Source: an uncultured Acidimicrobiales bacterium (GTDB taxonomy: Bacteria; Actinomycetota; Acidimicrobiia; Acidimicrobiales; Bin134). From it: DNA of 64,000 nt. A program made the position numbers and the translations under genes. Positions 25,781 through 35,522 of the stretch are shown here, in pieces. The stretch's first letter is position 1, and the number at the start of each line of letters is the position of its first letter. The stretch covers positions 2,151,954 to 2,215,953 of the forward strand of contig OX638350.1 in NCBI GenBank assembly GCA_951813325.1, in the 5' to 3' direction. The notes beneath the pieces are model-generated. The model was given only the letters and a program-made list of their open reading frames with translations. It had not been told where the DNA came from and did not search any database.

Positions 25781-26724
25781 TTCTGAGCCCGCTCGTACGC
25801 GTTGACGATGTCGGCCACGATGCGGTGGCGGACCACGTCGCGGGAATTCAGATGCACGAATGACAGACCGTCGATGCCCCCCAAGATCCTCTCCAGAGAA
25901 TCCAGTCCGCTGCGACCCCGGTCGACGTCCACCTGGGTCACGTCGCCGGTCACCACCGCCTTGGATCCGAACCCGATGCGAGTCAAGAACATCTTCATCT
26001 GCTCGGGGGTGGTGTTCTGGGCCTCGTCCAAGATGATGAAGCTGTCGTTGAGCGTCCGGCCCCGCATGTAGGCCAGCGGAGCGATCTCGATGACCCCCCG
26101 ATCCACCAGAGACTGGACTTCCTCGCTGTCGAGCATGTCGTAGAGGGCGTCGTAGAGCGGACGCAGATAGGGGTCGACCTTGGCAATCATGTCACCGGGG
26201 AGAAACCCCAGACGTTCCCCCGCTTCCACCGCCGGCCGGGTCAGAATAATGCGCTCCACAGTGTGGACCTTCAACTCCCGCACCGCCATGGCCACTGCCA
26301 GCCAGCTCTTGCCGGTCCCGGCCGGGCCGATGCCGAATGTGATGATGTTGCCCCGCATGGCATCGACATAGCGGCGCTGGCCGACTGATTGGGGACGGAT
26401 GTCCCGGCCTCGGACCGACCGAAGCACGTCGGTGTCCATGACCCCCGAGGGGCTCTCGTCCGCTTCCACCATCTGGATCGCCCGGCCCAGCGTTCGGGTA
26501 TCCAGCTGGTGGCCGCCCTGCATCAGCAGGATCATCTCATCGAAAAGACCGGCCACCCGCTCGGCATCTTGGCCCGACACCGTGATCCGGTTGCCCCGCA
26601 CGAAAATGTCGGCGTCGGGGAAAGACCGCTCGATTTGGCGGAGGTGCTGATCGCGCTCGCCCAATAGGGCAGCCATGATCCCATTGCGCGGTATGTCAAT
26701 GGTGACAAGCGCAGCGGCGGTCAT
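25777..26724 (-). CDS. phoH: PhoH family ATPase
   Basis: A 315-residue PhoH-like protein. An N-terminal KH-like segment (VRGNRITVSGQDAERV) is followed by the RecA-like ATPase with Walker A GPAGTGKSW and Walker B FIILDEAQNT, and LTRPAVEAGERLGFLPGD between them. PhoH proteins are linked to RNA metabolism and often lie next to ybeY, as here. The ATG directly follows the TGA of the upstream HTH gene (TGAATG), so translation is probably coupled. Confidence 0.92.
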   Translation of the reverse strand: MTAAALVTIDIPRNGIMAALLGERDQHLRQIERSFPDADIFVRGNRITVSGQDAERVAGLFDEMILLMQGGHQLDTRTLGRAIQMVEADESPSGVMDTDVLRSVRGRDIRPQSVGQRRYVDAMRGNIITFGIGPAGTGKSWLAVAMAVRELKVHTVERIILTRPAVEAGERLGFLPGDMIAKVDPYLRPLYDALYDMLDSEEVQSLVDRGVIEIAPLAYMRGRTLNDSFIILDEAQNTTPEQMKMFLTRIGFGSKAVVTGDVTQVDVDRGRSGLDSLERILGGIDGLSFVHLNSRDVVRHRIVADIVNAYERAQK

Positions 26725-27006
26725 TCAAGAGTCAGCATCTGCGTCACTCTCATCACCCTTGTCGTTACCCGTATCGGTGCTGCCGGTAGGGACTGGATCG
26801 GGATAGAGGTGACTGAGTGTACCAGGCTCGATGCGGCTACTCTCGATGAATACATCCACATCATCTTCTTTTACCCGGATCACTCGACCCATCCGATAGG
26901 CGGGCAGACCGCCTTCGTTGATGAACCGATAGAGCGTTCTGGTGGTGATTCCCAACCGCTTTGCTGCGGTCTCGGTGTTTAGCCACATAATTTGAGTGTC
27001 GGTCAT
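26725..27006 (-). CDS. Excisionase/BldC-type helix-turn-helix protein
   Basis: A 93-residue protein with a MerR-like winged helix: LNTETAAKRLGITTRTLYRF, then INEGGLPAYRMGRVIRVKED. The tail is acidic. BldC-like proteins are developmental DNA-binding regulators in actinobacteria, and the family also includes phage excisionases. Its place at the head of phoH-ybeY-corC points to a chromosomal regulator. TAGAAT lies 9 nt before the ATG. Confidence 0.82.
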   Translation of the reverse strand: MTDTQIMWLNTETAAKRLGITTRTLYRFINEGGLPAYRMGRVIRVKEDDVDVFIESSRIEPGTLSHLYPDPVPTGSTDTGNDKGDESDADADS

Positions 27007-27206
27007 TCAATCATAATTCTAGCTCATTTTCCCGCCTATTTGCTCAAAAAACTAAAATAGCTTCGCAAATTTGTCGGGTGGGGGTGGTTGAGGACCCCTG
27101 AGAGGGAACGAGGCCCTGTCGGTACTCGTAGTCCCTACTCTTTTCCTTTCTCGAAAGACTCCGACTGTCAACGAACTCGATGAGTTTTGGACCTGGCATC
27201 GGCCTC

Positions 27207-27986
27207 TCAGACCGCTTCCGCCGACGGCGCGGGATCGTTCGCGTGGCGCAGCATCTGCACCGCGCTGACGACGAGCAAGATGGCAAACAGATATGCCGAC
27301 AGACGTGGGCTGAGCTCGCTGGCCCCCAGCGCACCGATGAACGCCGAAGCCACCCCAGAAACGCCGACAATCAGCACCGCTTTGGGGTCGATGTTGCCGG
27401 TGCGGCGATTTCGCAGGGTGCCGATGATGGAGGTGGGAAGGATGACTAGCAGCGAGGTGCCTTTGGCGGTGGCGTCCACAAACCCGAACAGAAGGATCAT
27501 GGCCGGGATCATGATCACTCCCCCGCCCACTCCCATGGTCCCCGACAGTAGCCCAGTGAGCAGGCCGCAGGCTACATAGGCGAAGATCAGGCCTACCGTG
27601 ATGTCGCTGTGGCCGTCGGTATCGGGAACCGCGGCCATGAGGCGGGCCGCAGTGGCCAACAGCAGCAGGGCGAATCCGACCCGAAGCGACCGGGTGGGAA
27701 GATGATCGAGCAGGGAGGTGCCAACAGTGACACCCAAGGAGGCGCCGGCGAAGATCAGCAGGCCGGGCAGCCAGGCCACCGAGCCCTCGAGCAGGAATCC
27801 ACCCAGTGCCGACGCGGAGATGAGCACCATCGCCCCCAGCGACGTCCCGTGGGCCCGACGCTGCTCCATACCCAACAGAAGCACCAGACAGGGCACCATC
27901 AGGATTCCGCCGCCCACCCCGAACAACCCAGATAGAAAGCCGGTTGCCACTCCGACTCCGACAGGCCCCCACGGTGAGTTGTTCAT
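27207..27986 (-). CDS. Sulfite exporter TauE/SafE family (TSUP) permease
   Basis: A 259-residue membrane protein with about seven to eight hydrophobic segments and two internal glycine motifs, GLFGVGGGILMVP and LLSGTMGVGGGVIMIP. These mark the duplicated halves of TSUP transporters. Family members export sulfite, sulfoacetate or related organosulfur anions; the substrate here is unknown. The 200 bp between it and the upstream HTH gene show no feature I can support. Confidence 0.88.
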   Translation of the reverse strand: MNNSPWGPVGVGVATGFLSGLFGVGGGILMVPCLVLLLGMEQRRAHGTSLGAMVLISASALGGFLLEGSVAWLPGLLIFAGASLGVTVGTSLLDHLPTRSLRVGFALLLLATAARLMAAVPDTDGHSDITVGLIFAYVACGLLTGLLSGTMGVGGGVIMIPAMILLFGFVDATAKGTSLLVILPTSIIGTLRNRRTGNIDPKAVLIVGVSGVASAFIGALGASELSPRLSAYLFAILLVVSAVQMLRHANDPAPSAEAV

Positions 27987-28026
27987 GCGATCGCAGCATT
28001 CGCGTCGTCTGGTAATTCCGCGATGG

Positions 28027-29604
28027 TCACTCGGCGGCTGCCTGCTCGCGGAGCACGTACTTGAGCACTTTGCCGGACGCGTTGAGCGGCAGGGCGTCGG
28101 TGAACCGCACCCGGCGGGGCGCCTTGTAGTTGGCCATCTCTTTCCGGCACCAAGCGATGATCTCGGCCTCGGTGGGGTCGTAGCCGGGGGCGGGCACCAC
28201 AGTGGCCACCGCCATCTCGCCGAGCCGGTCGTCGGGCATTCCGATCACCGCCACCTGCCCGATGTGGGGGTGGGCCAGCATGATGTTCTCGATCTCGGCC
28301 GGATAGGCGTTGAACCCGCCCACGATGAACATGTCCTTTTTGCGGTCGGTGATGTCGATGTTTCCCCGTTCGTCCATCACCCCGATGTCGCCGGTGTGGA
28401 GCCAGCCGTCGGCGTCGACGGTCTCGGCCGTTTGCCCGGGGTCGTCCAAGTAGCCCAGCATCACGTTGTAGCCCCGCACCACGATCTCGCCGGGCTCGCC
28501 TCGGCGGACTTCGTTGCCGTCGGTGTCCACCACCTGCACCTCCACGTCGGCAATAGCCCGGCCCGAGGTGCGGGCGATGGTCTCGGGGTCGTCATCGTGG
28601 CGGCACATGGTGGCGATGCCCGACGCCTCGGTGAGGCCGTAGCCGGTGACGATGGTCTCGAATCCCAGCCGGGCCCGCATCCGGAGGATCATCTCCACCG
28701 GGATGGCGGCCGCCCCGGTGACCGCCAGGCGCAGGGTGGACATGTCGAAGCTGTCGAGGTCCGGGTGGTTCAAGATGGTCTGGTAGATGGCCGGCGGGCC
28801 GGGGAGCATCGAGATGCGCTCCTCGGGCACCCGGGCCATCACCGCCGGGACGTCGAACACCGCGTGAGGGATGTTGGCGGCCCCGGTCATGAGGCAAGCC
28901 AGTATGCCGGAGTTGAGGCCGAATGCGTGAAAATAGGGATTGACGATGAGGTAGCGGTCGCCAGCCCGCAGGCCGATCACCTCGCACCACGACTTGAAGC
29001 CCCGACAGATTGCGGAGTGGATGAGCATGGCCCCCTTGGGCAGGCCGGTCGTGCCCGAGGTGAACATGATGTGGCAGAGATCGTCGCCGCTCACCGCAGC
29101 AGCCCGGGCGTCGCCGTCGGCCTCGGCGATCTGACCGGCCCGACCCAAGAAGTCGGCGAAGCCGGTCGTCCCCTCAGGCACGGTGCCGCGCAGAACCACG
29201 ATCTCGTCGAGGCCGTGGCCGCCGTCGGCGTCGCGCAGCAGGGCCACGTAGTCGGTGTCGAGGAAGTCGGTGACGGTGAACAGGATGCGGGCCCTTGACT
29301 TCTGGAGGATGAAGTCGGCCTCTCGGCCCTTGAATCGAGTGTTCACTGGCACCAGCACGCCGCCGGCCAAGTGGATTCCCAGCCCGGCCACCACCCATTC
29401 CCAGATGTTGGGGGCCCACACTGCCACCCGATCGCCGGGCTCAATTCCCGAGGCCATCAGCGCCCGGGCCGAAGCACGAATGCGGTCGCGCAGTTCGGGG
29501 AAGGTCCAGCGCACATCGCCGTCCACCAGCGCCTCCAAATCGGGGAACCTACGGGCAGCGTCGTCAACTAACTCGCAGATTGTGGTCCACGATCCTTCGG
29601 ACAT
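28027..29604 (-). CDS. Acyl-CoA synthetase (AMP-dependent ligase)
   Basis: A 525-residue adenylate-forming ligase. The ATP/AMP signature MFTSGTTGLPKGAML is followed by VTGYGLTEASG, the hinge region WLHTGDIGVMDERGNIDITDRKKD and the C-terminal catalytic Lys in NASGKVLKYVLR. It activates a fatty or other organic acid to its CoA thioester. The adjacent CaiB transferase on the same strand suggests a shared catabolic route. The start is supported by TAGGGT 7 nt upstream on this strand. Confidence 0.9.
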   Translation of the reverse strand: MSEGSWTTICELVDDAARRFPDLEALVDGDVRWTFPELRDRIRASARALMASGIEPGDRVAVWAPNIWEWVVAGLGIHLAGGVLVPVNTRFKGREADFILQKSRARILFTVTDFLDTDYVALLRDADGGHGLDEIVVLRGTVPEGTTGFADFLGRAGQIAEADGDARAAAVSGDDLCHIMFTSGTTGLPKGAMLIHSAICRGFKSWCEVIGLRAGDRYLIVNPYFHAFGLNSGILACLMTGAANIPHAVFDVPAVMARVPEERISMLPGPPAIYQTILNHPDLDSFDMSTLRLAVTGAAAIPVEMILRMRARLGFETIVTGYGLTEASGIATMCRHDDDPETIARTSGRAIADVEVQVVDTDGNEVRRGEPGEIVVRGYNVMLGYLDDPGQTAETVDADGWLHTGDIGVMDERGNIDITDRKKDMFIVGGFNAYPAEIENIMLAHPHIGQVAVIGMPDDRLGEMAVATVVPAPGYDPTEAEIIAWCRKEMANYKAPRRVRFTDALPLNASGKVLKYVLREQAAAE

Positions 29605-29611
29605 GGCTGCG

Positions 29612-29617
29612 ACCCTA
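29612..29617 (-). promoter_or_regulatory. -10 box of leaderless-type promoter (acyl-CoA synthetase)
   Basis: TAGGGT on the minus strand ends 7 nt before the ATG of the ligase gene. Confidence 0.45.
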
Positions 29618-29650
29618 ATTCACTGCTTTCGGCTCAACGGAGTTGGCCAG

Positions 29651-30808
29651 CTAGTCGGCGGACCGTACTGCGCCTTGTTGAATGAGCTGGGCAATTTCGT
29701 CGGTGCTCAAGCCGAGATCGTCGGCCAATACCGAGCGGGTGTCCTCGCCCAGTCGGGCAGATCGGTGGATGACTCCCACGGTGGCGTCGCTCATGGCGAA
29801 CGGTTTGGCCGGCACCGGAATGCCGGGACGGATCTCGGCTATGAGTCCCCGGTAGGCGGCCCAGTCGGTTGCGGCTAGCTCAGTTACCGAGCTGATGCGG
29901 GCCGCGGGCAGCGGTTGGCGCTCAACTACTTCGGCCAGATCCTCGTAGGTCGAGAAACCGGCCACCAGACCTCGCAGCACGGCAAGGGCCTCTTCTCGAG
30001 TGGGCTGTTCGGGGCAGTCGTCGGCATTGCCTCCTAGAGCGGCCACCCACCTGGGCAACATGGTTTCGGGATTGCCGATCAGCGACACCGCCTGGCCGTC
30101 GGCGGTGCGGGCGACGGCGTAGTTCCAGGTGTCGAAATCCCTCAGCCCGTCGTAACCCGAAATGTCGTTGCCCGCCTGGTCGTTGGCGTAGACGAGGGTC
30201 TCGGCCATGGCGATGTCGAGGTGCTGGCCGGTGCCGGTGTGCTCTCGCTGGTAGAGCGCGGCCAGCACAGCGGACACCGAGATAAACCCGGCGTACAGGT
30301 CGCCGTGCTGGTGGATCTCCTGGAGGGGCTCGGCCTCCCGCAGGCGGGCGGCCAGTTCGATGGTGCCGGCGACGGCGTGCATCATGGGTGCGTGGGCTCG
30401 GCGATGGGTCCACGGCCCGGTCTGGCCGAACCCGGTGATGGAGCAGAACACCAGCCGGGGGTTGCGGGCCGACAGCTCTTCATAGGACAAGCCGTAGCGG
30501 GCCATGACGCCGGGGCGGTAGTTCTCCAACAGCACATCGGCCCGATCGGCCAGCGCGGCCACTAGCTCGGGGGCACCTTCGGCTTTGAGGTCGATGCAGA
30601 TGTTGCGCTTGCCCGCGTTCATGTGACTGAACGTGACCCCTATGCCGTCGGAGTCCACCGGCGGGACCGGACGGGTGAGGTCGCCGGAGGGGGGCTCGAC
30701 TTTGATGACGTCGGCGCCCAAGTCGGCCAGCACCCGCCCGCAGATCGGTCCGGAGAAGATCCGGGTGAGGTCCACCACCCGGATGCCGTCCAGCGGCCCT
30801 TTAGTCAT
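29651..30808 (-). CDS. CaiB/BaiF CoA-transferase
   Basis: A 385-residue family III CoA-transferase or acyl-CoA racemase. It has LDGIRVVDLTRIFSGPICGR, DLGADVIKVEPPSGD, GKRNICIDLKAEG and CSITGFGQTGPW. The region after this reads HRRAHAPMMHAVAG rather than the GHD motif of racemases. It moves CoA between carboxylic acids. It stands between the acyl-CoA ligase and the ABC binding protein on the same strand. Confidence 0.87.
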   Translation of the reverse strand: MTKGPLDGIRVVDLTRIFSGPICGRVLADLGADVIKVEPPSGDLTRPVPPVDSDGIGVTFSHMNAGKRNICIDLKAEGAPELVAALADRADVLLENYRPGVMARYGLSYEELSARNPRLVFCSITGFGQTGPWTHRRAHAPMMHAVAGTIELAARLREAEPLQEIHQHGDLYAGFISVSAVLAALYQREHTGTGQHLDIAMAETLVYANDQAGNDISGYDGLRDFDTWNYAVARTADGQAVSLIGNPETMLPRWVAALGGNADDCPEQPTREEALAVLRGLVAGFSTYEDLAEVVERQPLPAARISSVTELAATDWAAYRGLIAEIRPGIPVPAKPFAMSDATVGVIHRSARLGEDTRSVLADDLGLSTDEIAQLIQQGAVRSAD

Positions 30809-30901
30809 CGCCGACTAGCAGCCACAGACGCGGCCGTGCCCGAGCCGCCGCCGACAAGGCAGCCGATCGGGCACGGCACAGTTTCTATTGACTCAGTTGG
30901 T

Positions 30902-32371
30902 TTAGCGGCCGGGGTCGCCGTAGCAGACGAACGGGTGGGCCACCACGTAGTCGGCATCCACCACTTGCACCATACCGGTGCAGTCGGGGGCAACTACGTG
31001 GTCGGCCGGCCACTTCACCGGGCCGAGAGCGCCGGACTGCTGGGTGGTCTCGAAGCCGTCGATGTTGACTGCCTGGTAGAAGCTGGCGGTGTTCAGGTCT
31101 TCACCGGCTGCGGCGATCATCTGGACCATCAAATCAGCCGACCAGTAGCCGACCAGGCTGCCGAATCCGGGGAAGGCCCCGACTTCTTCGTAGTCGGCCA
31201 GAAGCTGCTGGATTGCCGGCTCGGAGTCGTCTAGCGGGGGCACCTGGGTCACGGCGTAGCCGCCCTCCAACGCCTGGCCTAGGTCGGGGCTGGAACCAGG
31301 GAGTCCGGGAACGTAGGTCAGGTAATCGGCCACCGGGCCCTCATATCCCGAAGCGGCGATGGACGCCTTGAGGGTGATGGCACCGGCGAAGTCGGTGGAC
31401 AGGATCACCAAGTCGGGGTCGTGCTCTAGCACCGTGTTGACGAATCGGGTGGGATCGGTGATGCCCCCGGCGGTCTGGGTGGGCACGAAATCGTTGAAGG
31501 CCAGCTTGCCAGCCCACAGACTCTCGTACAGCGCATGGCCGGCGCGCCCGGCGTCGTCATCACTGTTGAAGATGCCGACCACGATGTCCTCGGTGCCGAA
31601 GAAGTCGTACCAGATGTTCTGGACCGACACGAGGGGATCGGCGCCTTCGACCCCGAATGCAAAGCCGCTCAGGCAGCCGTTGAATCCGAAGCCCCAGTCG
31701 TTGGGAGCGCAGAACCCGGGCATGAATCCCCAGCCGGTAAACGGCACCTGATTATCGGCCAGGTAGTTAGTGGTCTGGCCAAGTGAAACCGCCGAGGTGA
31801 CCATGATGCCGAAGACCTCGTCGTTCTCCACCATGCTGCGGGCCCCATCGAAGTTGGCCTGCGGATCGCTGCCGTCGTCCACGTACTGCGCGAGTTCGAC
31901 CATCCGACCGCCGGGCAGTTCCCCGTCGCGGTTGGCCCTCTCCAGACGGGCATTGATGCCGTCGGTGAAGCCGCCATACAGCGCGCCCTGGGTCATCGCA
32001 CCGAGGCGCACGGTGTCGTCGCTCACTCCTCGGGTGGAGGGCTCGAAATCAATCTCGTAGGTGTAGGCGCCCCACGTGCGGGAGGTAGCCATCTCCTCGT
32101 CGTCCATGGGCTCCTCGTCATCCATGGGTTCTTCTTCGTCGTCCATGGGCTCGGCATCGTCCATGGGTTCTTCTTCGTCGTCCATGGGCTCGGCATCGTC
32201 CATGGGCTCTTCTTCGTCGTCCATGGGCTCGGCGTCGTCCATGGGCGCCTCGGTGGCCTCAGGCGCAGGCGCGGCTGCTCCGTCGTCATCGTCGTCGTTG
32301 CCACAGGCGACAGCCACCAACGTCAACGCGGCCATGAGCGCGAGAAGCTTGCACAACAGTGAATTCTTCAT
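30902..32371 (-). CDS. ABC transporter substrate-binding lipoprotein (Liv type)
   Basis: A 489-residue periplasmic-binding-protein type I lipoprotein. The signal peptide MKNSLLCKLLALMAALTLVA ends at the lipobox VAVAC. Then comes a ~50-residue Pro-Met-Asp-Asp/Glu repeat tether. The ligand domain starts near GVSDDTVRLGAMTQGALYGG and contains the usual Leu/Ile/Val-binding fold landmarks. It probably delivers branched-chain amino acids, amides or other small organic acids to the fused Liv transporter at 32440-35451. I chose the ATG at 32371, preceded by GGAGGGGG; the frame is open to 32428. Confidence 0.86.
   Translation of the reverse strand: MKNSLLCKLLALMAALTLVAVACGNDDDDDGAAAPAPEATEAPMDDAEPMDDEEEPMDDAEPMDDEEEPMDDAEPMDDEEEPMDDEEPMDDEEMATSRTWGAYTYEIDFEPSTRGVSDDTVRLGAMTQGALYGGFTDGINARLERANRDGELPGGRMVELAQYVDDGSDPQANFDGARSMVENDEVFGIMVTSAVSLGQTTNYLADNQVPFTGWGFMPGFCAPNDWGFGFNGCLSGFAFGVEGADPLVSVQNIWYDFFGTEDIVVGIFNSDDDAGRAGHALYESLWAGKLAFNDFVPTQTAGGITDPTRFVNTVLEHDPDLVILSTDFAGAITLKASIAASGYEGPVADYLTYVPGLPGSSPDLGQALEGGYAVTQVPPLDDSEPAIQQLLADYEEVGAFPGFGSLVGYWSADLMVQMIAAAGEDLNTASFYQAVNIDGFETTQQSGALGPVKWPADHVVAPDCTGMVQVVDADYVVAHPFVCYGDPGR
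32093..32249 (-). repeat. In-frame acidic tandem repeat in the binding lipoprotein
   Basis: The coding strand repeats PMDDAEPMDDEEE, a 13-residue, 39-bp unit, about three times, followed by two shorter PMDDEE units. It lies just after the lipidated Cys and would be a flexible negatively charged tether. Its length could vary by slippage. Confidence 0.85.
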
Positions 32372-32439
32372 GTCCCCCTCCGAGATTTGGGCTGCCGACA
32401 TAGTAGGACAGCGACCATCGACTGTCATCCTCAGGATGG

Positions 32440-35400
32440 TCAGTCTGATGCAGAGGTGGCATCCCCGAGGTAGGCGGCGTCGAGCTGGTCGTGATCCACC
32501 TCAGATCGAGGGCCGTGCCAAGTGATGTGGCCCAAGCTGATGAACGCCACCGAGTCGGCGATCTCCAATACGTCGCGGGCCTTCTCCTCCACTAACAACA
32601 GGGCCACGCCCCGCTCCTTGAACTCGATGAACAGCTCGAGTATCTGGTTCACGATGAGCGGAGCCAAGCCCAGCGAAGGCTCGTCGGCAATCAGCGCCTC
32701 GGGGGGATGGGCCAACAGAGGAGCCAAGGTGAGGATCTGCTGCTCGCCCCCCGAAAGATTCCCGGCCAGCTGGTTTTGACGCTCCCCCAGGATGGGGAAC
32801 CGCTCGCAGCACAGCTCCCGGTCGTCGGGGTTTGGCAGCCAGAGCTGCATATTCTCCCGAACGGTCAGCCCGCTGAAGATGCCCCGGGCCTCGGGGGCCA
32901 GCACTACTCCCCGACGGGCTCGGCGATGGCTGCGCAGCGCCGTGATGTCTTCCCCGTCCAATCGAATCTGGCCGTGGGTGGCGGATAGAAGCCCGGAGGC
33001 CACCGCACAGGTGGTGGACTTGCCCGCGCCGTTGGGTCCCAGCAGCGCGGTGATCTCACCCCGGGGCACCGACAGGTCGATCCCGTGAAGTGCCTCCACA
33101 AGCCCATAGCTGGCCCGCACGTTGACCAGTTCCAACGCCGGCGGATGGTCGCCGACATACTGGTCGCCCGATGGCTCGGCTGACTCTGGAATCTGGGAAG
33201 GCTCAGAGGCGGCTATGCCAGTGGCTGGAATCGTGCCGGCGGCTGAAACCTTTTCGGCAACGACAGCACCTTCTCTCCATGCCGCGAGCCGCCGGCGCCA
33301 GGCGTCGCGGCGGACCCGGTTCTGAGCCGCGGTGAACGCCAGGATTCCATCGGGCTCGCGGGCCAGTTGCATGGCGCCGAGGCCGAACATGAAGGCGGTG
33401 ATGTTGCGGGCTTCGTCGTACTGGTCGAAACCGTCCCAATCGATGGGATACCACGAATACACCCGGGCCAGGCAGAGGAAGGCCAGTACCGCCAACACAC
33501 CGAGTATGGGCGGCGAGAGCGGCAGCCCGACTTGGCGATCCCGGATAGCGGTGGCCAATGCCGCCGCCCCGAAAACCGACGCCACCAGCACGACGTGCCA
33601 AGACTCCATCCACTCCCAGTGCCAACCGGTACCGAATGTGTGGCCGCTGGCCGCCACCATGATGCCGGCCATGACCGCGGCGCCGGGCCGGCGGATACCG
33701 ACCAAGATCACCACGGCCAGCCAGAACAGCCCGGCTTGAGTCGTCGCGGTGAACGGGGTCACATTGCCGATGAACGTGGCGAAGAACACCCCGCCGAACC
33801 CGGCCAATAGCGCTGAGAGGGCAAACACTGCCAGTTTGGTGCGGACCACTGAGTGACCCGAGGTGGCCGCGGCGGGCTCGGAGTTGCGTACCGCGATGAT
33901 GGTCCGGCCGGTAACCGAGCGCTGGAGGTTCCGCACCAGCCAGGCCGCGGCCAGCACCAGGATCACCAGCAGCACGGCAAGGGATTTCTCATCCTCGAAG
34001 TCGAATGCGCCCAACTTGGGGCGGGGTATGTCCCACCCTTTGGTGCCTTGGCCGTTTTTGAACCAGCTCCACTCGAACAGCACCCGCTCGCTCATGAATG
34101 CCAGCGCCAGCGTGGCCAGGGCCAGCGGCAAACCGCCCAACCGGAGAGCGGGCAGGGCCACGATGACTCCTAGCACTCCGGCGATTATCACGCCCACGAT
34201 CAGCGCGGGTATGAACGGCAGCCCGGTCTTGTCCAAGATCAGACCGGCGGTCATGGCGGCCATGGTCACGAAGGCAGCTTGGGCCAAGCTGACCATGCCG
34301 CCAAGGCCGGTGAGCAGCACCCAGGACATGAACACCAAGCCAAAGGCCAGGCCCGTGACCCACAGCCCCAGCCAGAATTGATCGGCGAATATGAAGACCT
34401 GAAGCACGATGAACACCGCGCCTAGCACCCAGGGCAGGCGCACCCGCCACGCGGGGAGGTCGTTGGTGTAGTCGGTTGCGGGGGGAGCGTCGGCCACCAC
34501 CCCGCTGCGGCGAGTGCGCTCCCGGGCCATGAAGAGCAGTCCCACCAACAGCACCACAAACGGAACCGAGCTCTCGAACCCTCGAATGTCTTGCGCAAAG
34601 GTTGCATACCGGCCCACCCAGCTGGTGACCACGCCCAAGGCCACGCCCCCGGCAAACGCCAGCGGTATGGAGCGAAGTCCGCCCACCACCGCGGCTGCGG
34701 TGGCGATGAACATGAACACGTTGTACTGATTGGACTCAAGGGAGTTGAACACCGGGGCGCCGACCACCCCGGCCAGCCCAGCCAGCATGGTGCCGATGAT
34801 CCACGCCGCCGACGAGGTGAACGACTCGCTGACCCCCCGCAACCCGGCCAGGTCGGGGCGGTCCACCACTGCCCGCATCTGGAGTCCAATACGGGTGTGG
34901 CGCATCAGCGTCCATAGCGCCACCGCGACAACCACGGCCACCACCAGCACCGCCCACTGATTGCTGCTGATGCGCAGGTCAAAGCCGCCCAGGTCGTAGG
35001 TCCAGGTTTCGCTGGGCACCTTCCACACCCCGGGGGTGAGGAACACGTAGTCGGTGGATTGCAGGCCCCAATCCCACGTCTTGGTGCCCAAGTCGACGAG
35101 CAAATCGGTTAAAGCAGGCAGAGCCACCAGAATCCCGATGGTGGCCATGACTTTGGCCGCGTCGTTGGCCCGGGCCAGTGGGCGGAATACCGCCACGTTC
35201 AGGAGCTGGCCCAACAGCGGACAGAACACCACCACCACAAGGAAGAACGACAGCAGCCGCATGCCCAGGCTCTCGATTCCCAGGGCATTGATCAGCTGGA
35301 AGTAGAGCATCGCCGAGGTGTAGGCGATGCCCCCATAGGCCAGGTTGAAGATGCCGGTGGAGGTGTAGCTGAGCGTGAGCCCAGCGGCGATCAGCGAGTA

Positions 35401-35451
35401 GATGGCACCGGCGATGGCGCCGCTCACTAGCAATTGGATGAACTCGCCCAC
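32440..35451 (-). CDS. Fused Liv-type ABC transporter: LivH-LivM-LivF in one chain
   Basis: A 1003-residue fusion. Residues ~1-290 are a LivH-like permease (GEFIQLLVSGAIAGAIYSLI onward). Residues ~340-720 are a LivM-like permease. The last ~240 residues are a LivF-like ATPase with Walker A GPNGAGKST, signature LSGGEQQ and Walker B LIADEPS. A hydrophilic linker of ~60 residues precedes the ATPase. Liv systems normally use separate H, M, G and F genes, and no LivG gene is present at this locus. I chose GTG 35451, preceded by GAGGGAG; the frame is open to 35625 but that extension overlaps the divergent gene. It follows its binding protein partner on the same strand. Confidence 0.85.
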   Translation of the reverse strand: MGEFIQLLVSGAIAGAIYSLIAAGLTLSYTSTGIFNLAYGGIAYTSAMLYFQLINALGIESLGMRLLSFFLVVVVFCPLLGQLLNVAVFRPLARANDAAKVMATIGILVALPALTDLLVDLGTKTWDWGLQSTDYVFLTPGVWKVPSETWTYDLGGFDLRISSNQWAVLVVAVVVAVALWTLMRHTRIGLQMRAVVDRPDLAGLRGVSESFTSSAAWIIGTMLAGLAGVVGAPVFNSLESNQYNVFMFIATAAAVVGGLRSIPLAFAGGVALGVVTSWVGRYATFAQDIRGFESSVPFVVLLVGLLFMARERTRRSGVVADAPPATDYTNDLPAWRVRLPWVLGAVFIVLQVFIFADQFWLGLWVTGLAFGLVFMSWVLLTGLGGMVSLAQAAFVTMAAMTAGLILDKTGLPFIPALIVGVIIAGVLGVIVALPALRLGGLPLALATLALAFMSERVLFEWSWFKNGQGTKGWDIPRPKLGAFDFEDEKSLAVLLVILVLAAAWLVRNLQRSVTGRTIIAVRNSEPAAATSGHSVVRTKLAVFALSALLAGFGGVFFATFIGNVTPFTATTQAGLFWLAVVILVGIRRPGAAVMAGIMVAASGHTFGTGWHWEWMESWHVVLVASVFGAAALATAIRDRQVGLPLSPPILGVLAVLAFLCLARVYSWYPIDWDGFDQYDEARNITAFMFGLGAMQLAREPDGILAFTAAQNRVRRDAWRRRLAAWREGAVVAEKVSAAGTIPATGIAASEPSQIPESAEPSGDQYVGDHPPALELVNVRASYGLVEALHGIDLSVPRGEITALLGPNGAGKSTTCAVASGLLSATHGQIRLDGEDITALRSHRRARRGVVLAPEARGIFSGLTVRENMQLWLPNPDDRELCCERFPILGERQNQLAGNLSGGEQQILTLAPLLAHPPEALIADEPSLGLAPLIVNQILELFIEFKERGVALLLVEEKARDVLEIADSVAFISLGHITWHGPRSEVDHDQLDAAYLGDATSASD

Positions 35452-35510
35452 CCGACTATGGCTCCCTCGGCTTCCCGACCTGCGCCACTCTAGTAGCTGC
35501 CCCCAATGGG

Positions 35511-35516
35511 TAGTGT
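35511..35516 (+). promoter_or_regulatory. -10 box of leaderless-type promoter (TIGR03084-like gene)
   Basis: TAGTGT lies 6 nt before the GTG at 35523. Confidence 0.5.
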
Positions 35517-35522
35517 CGTTAG

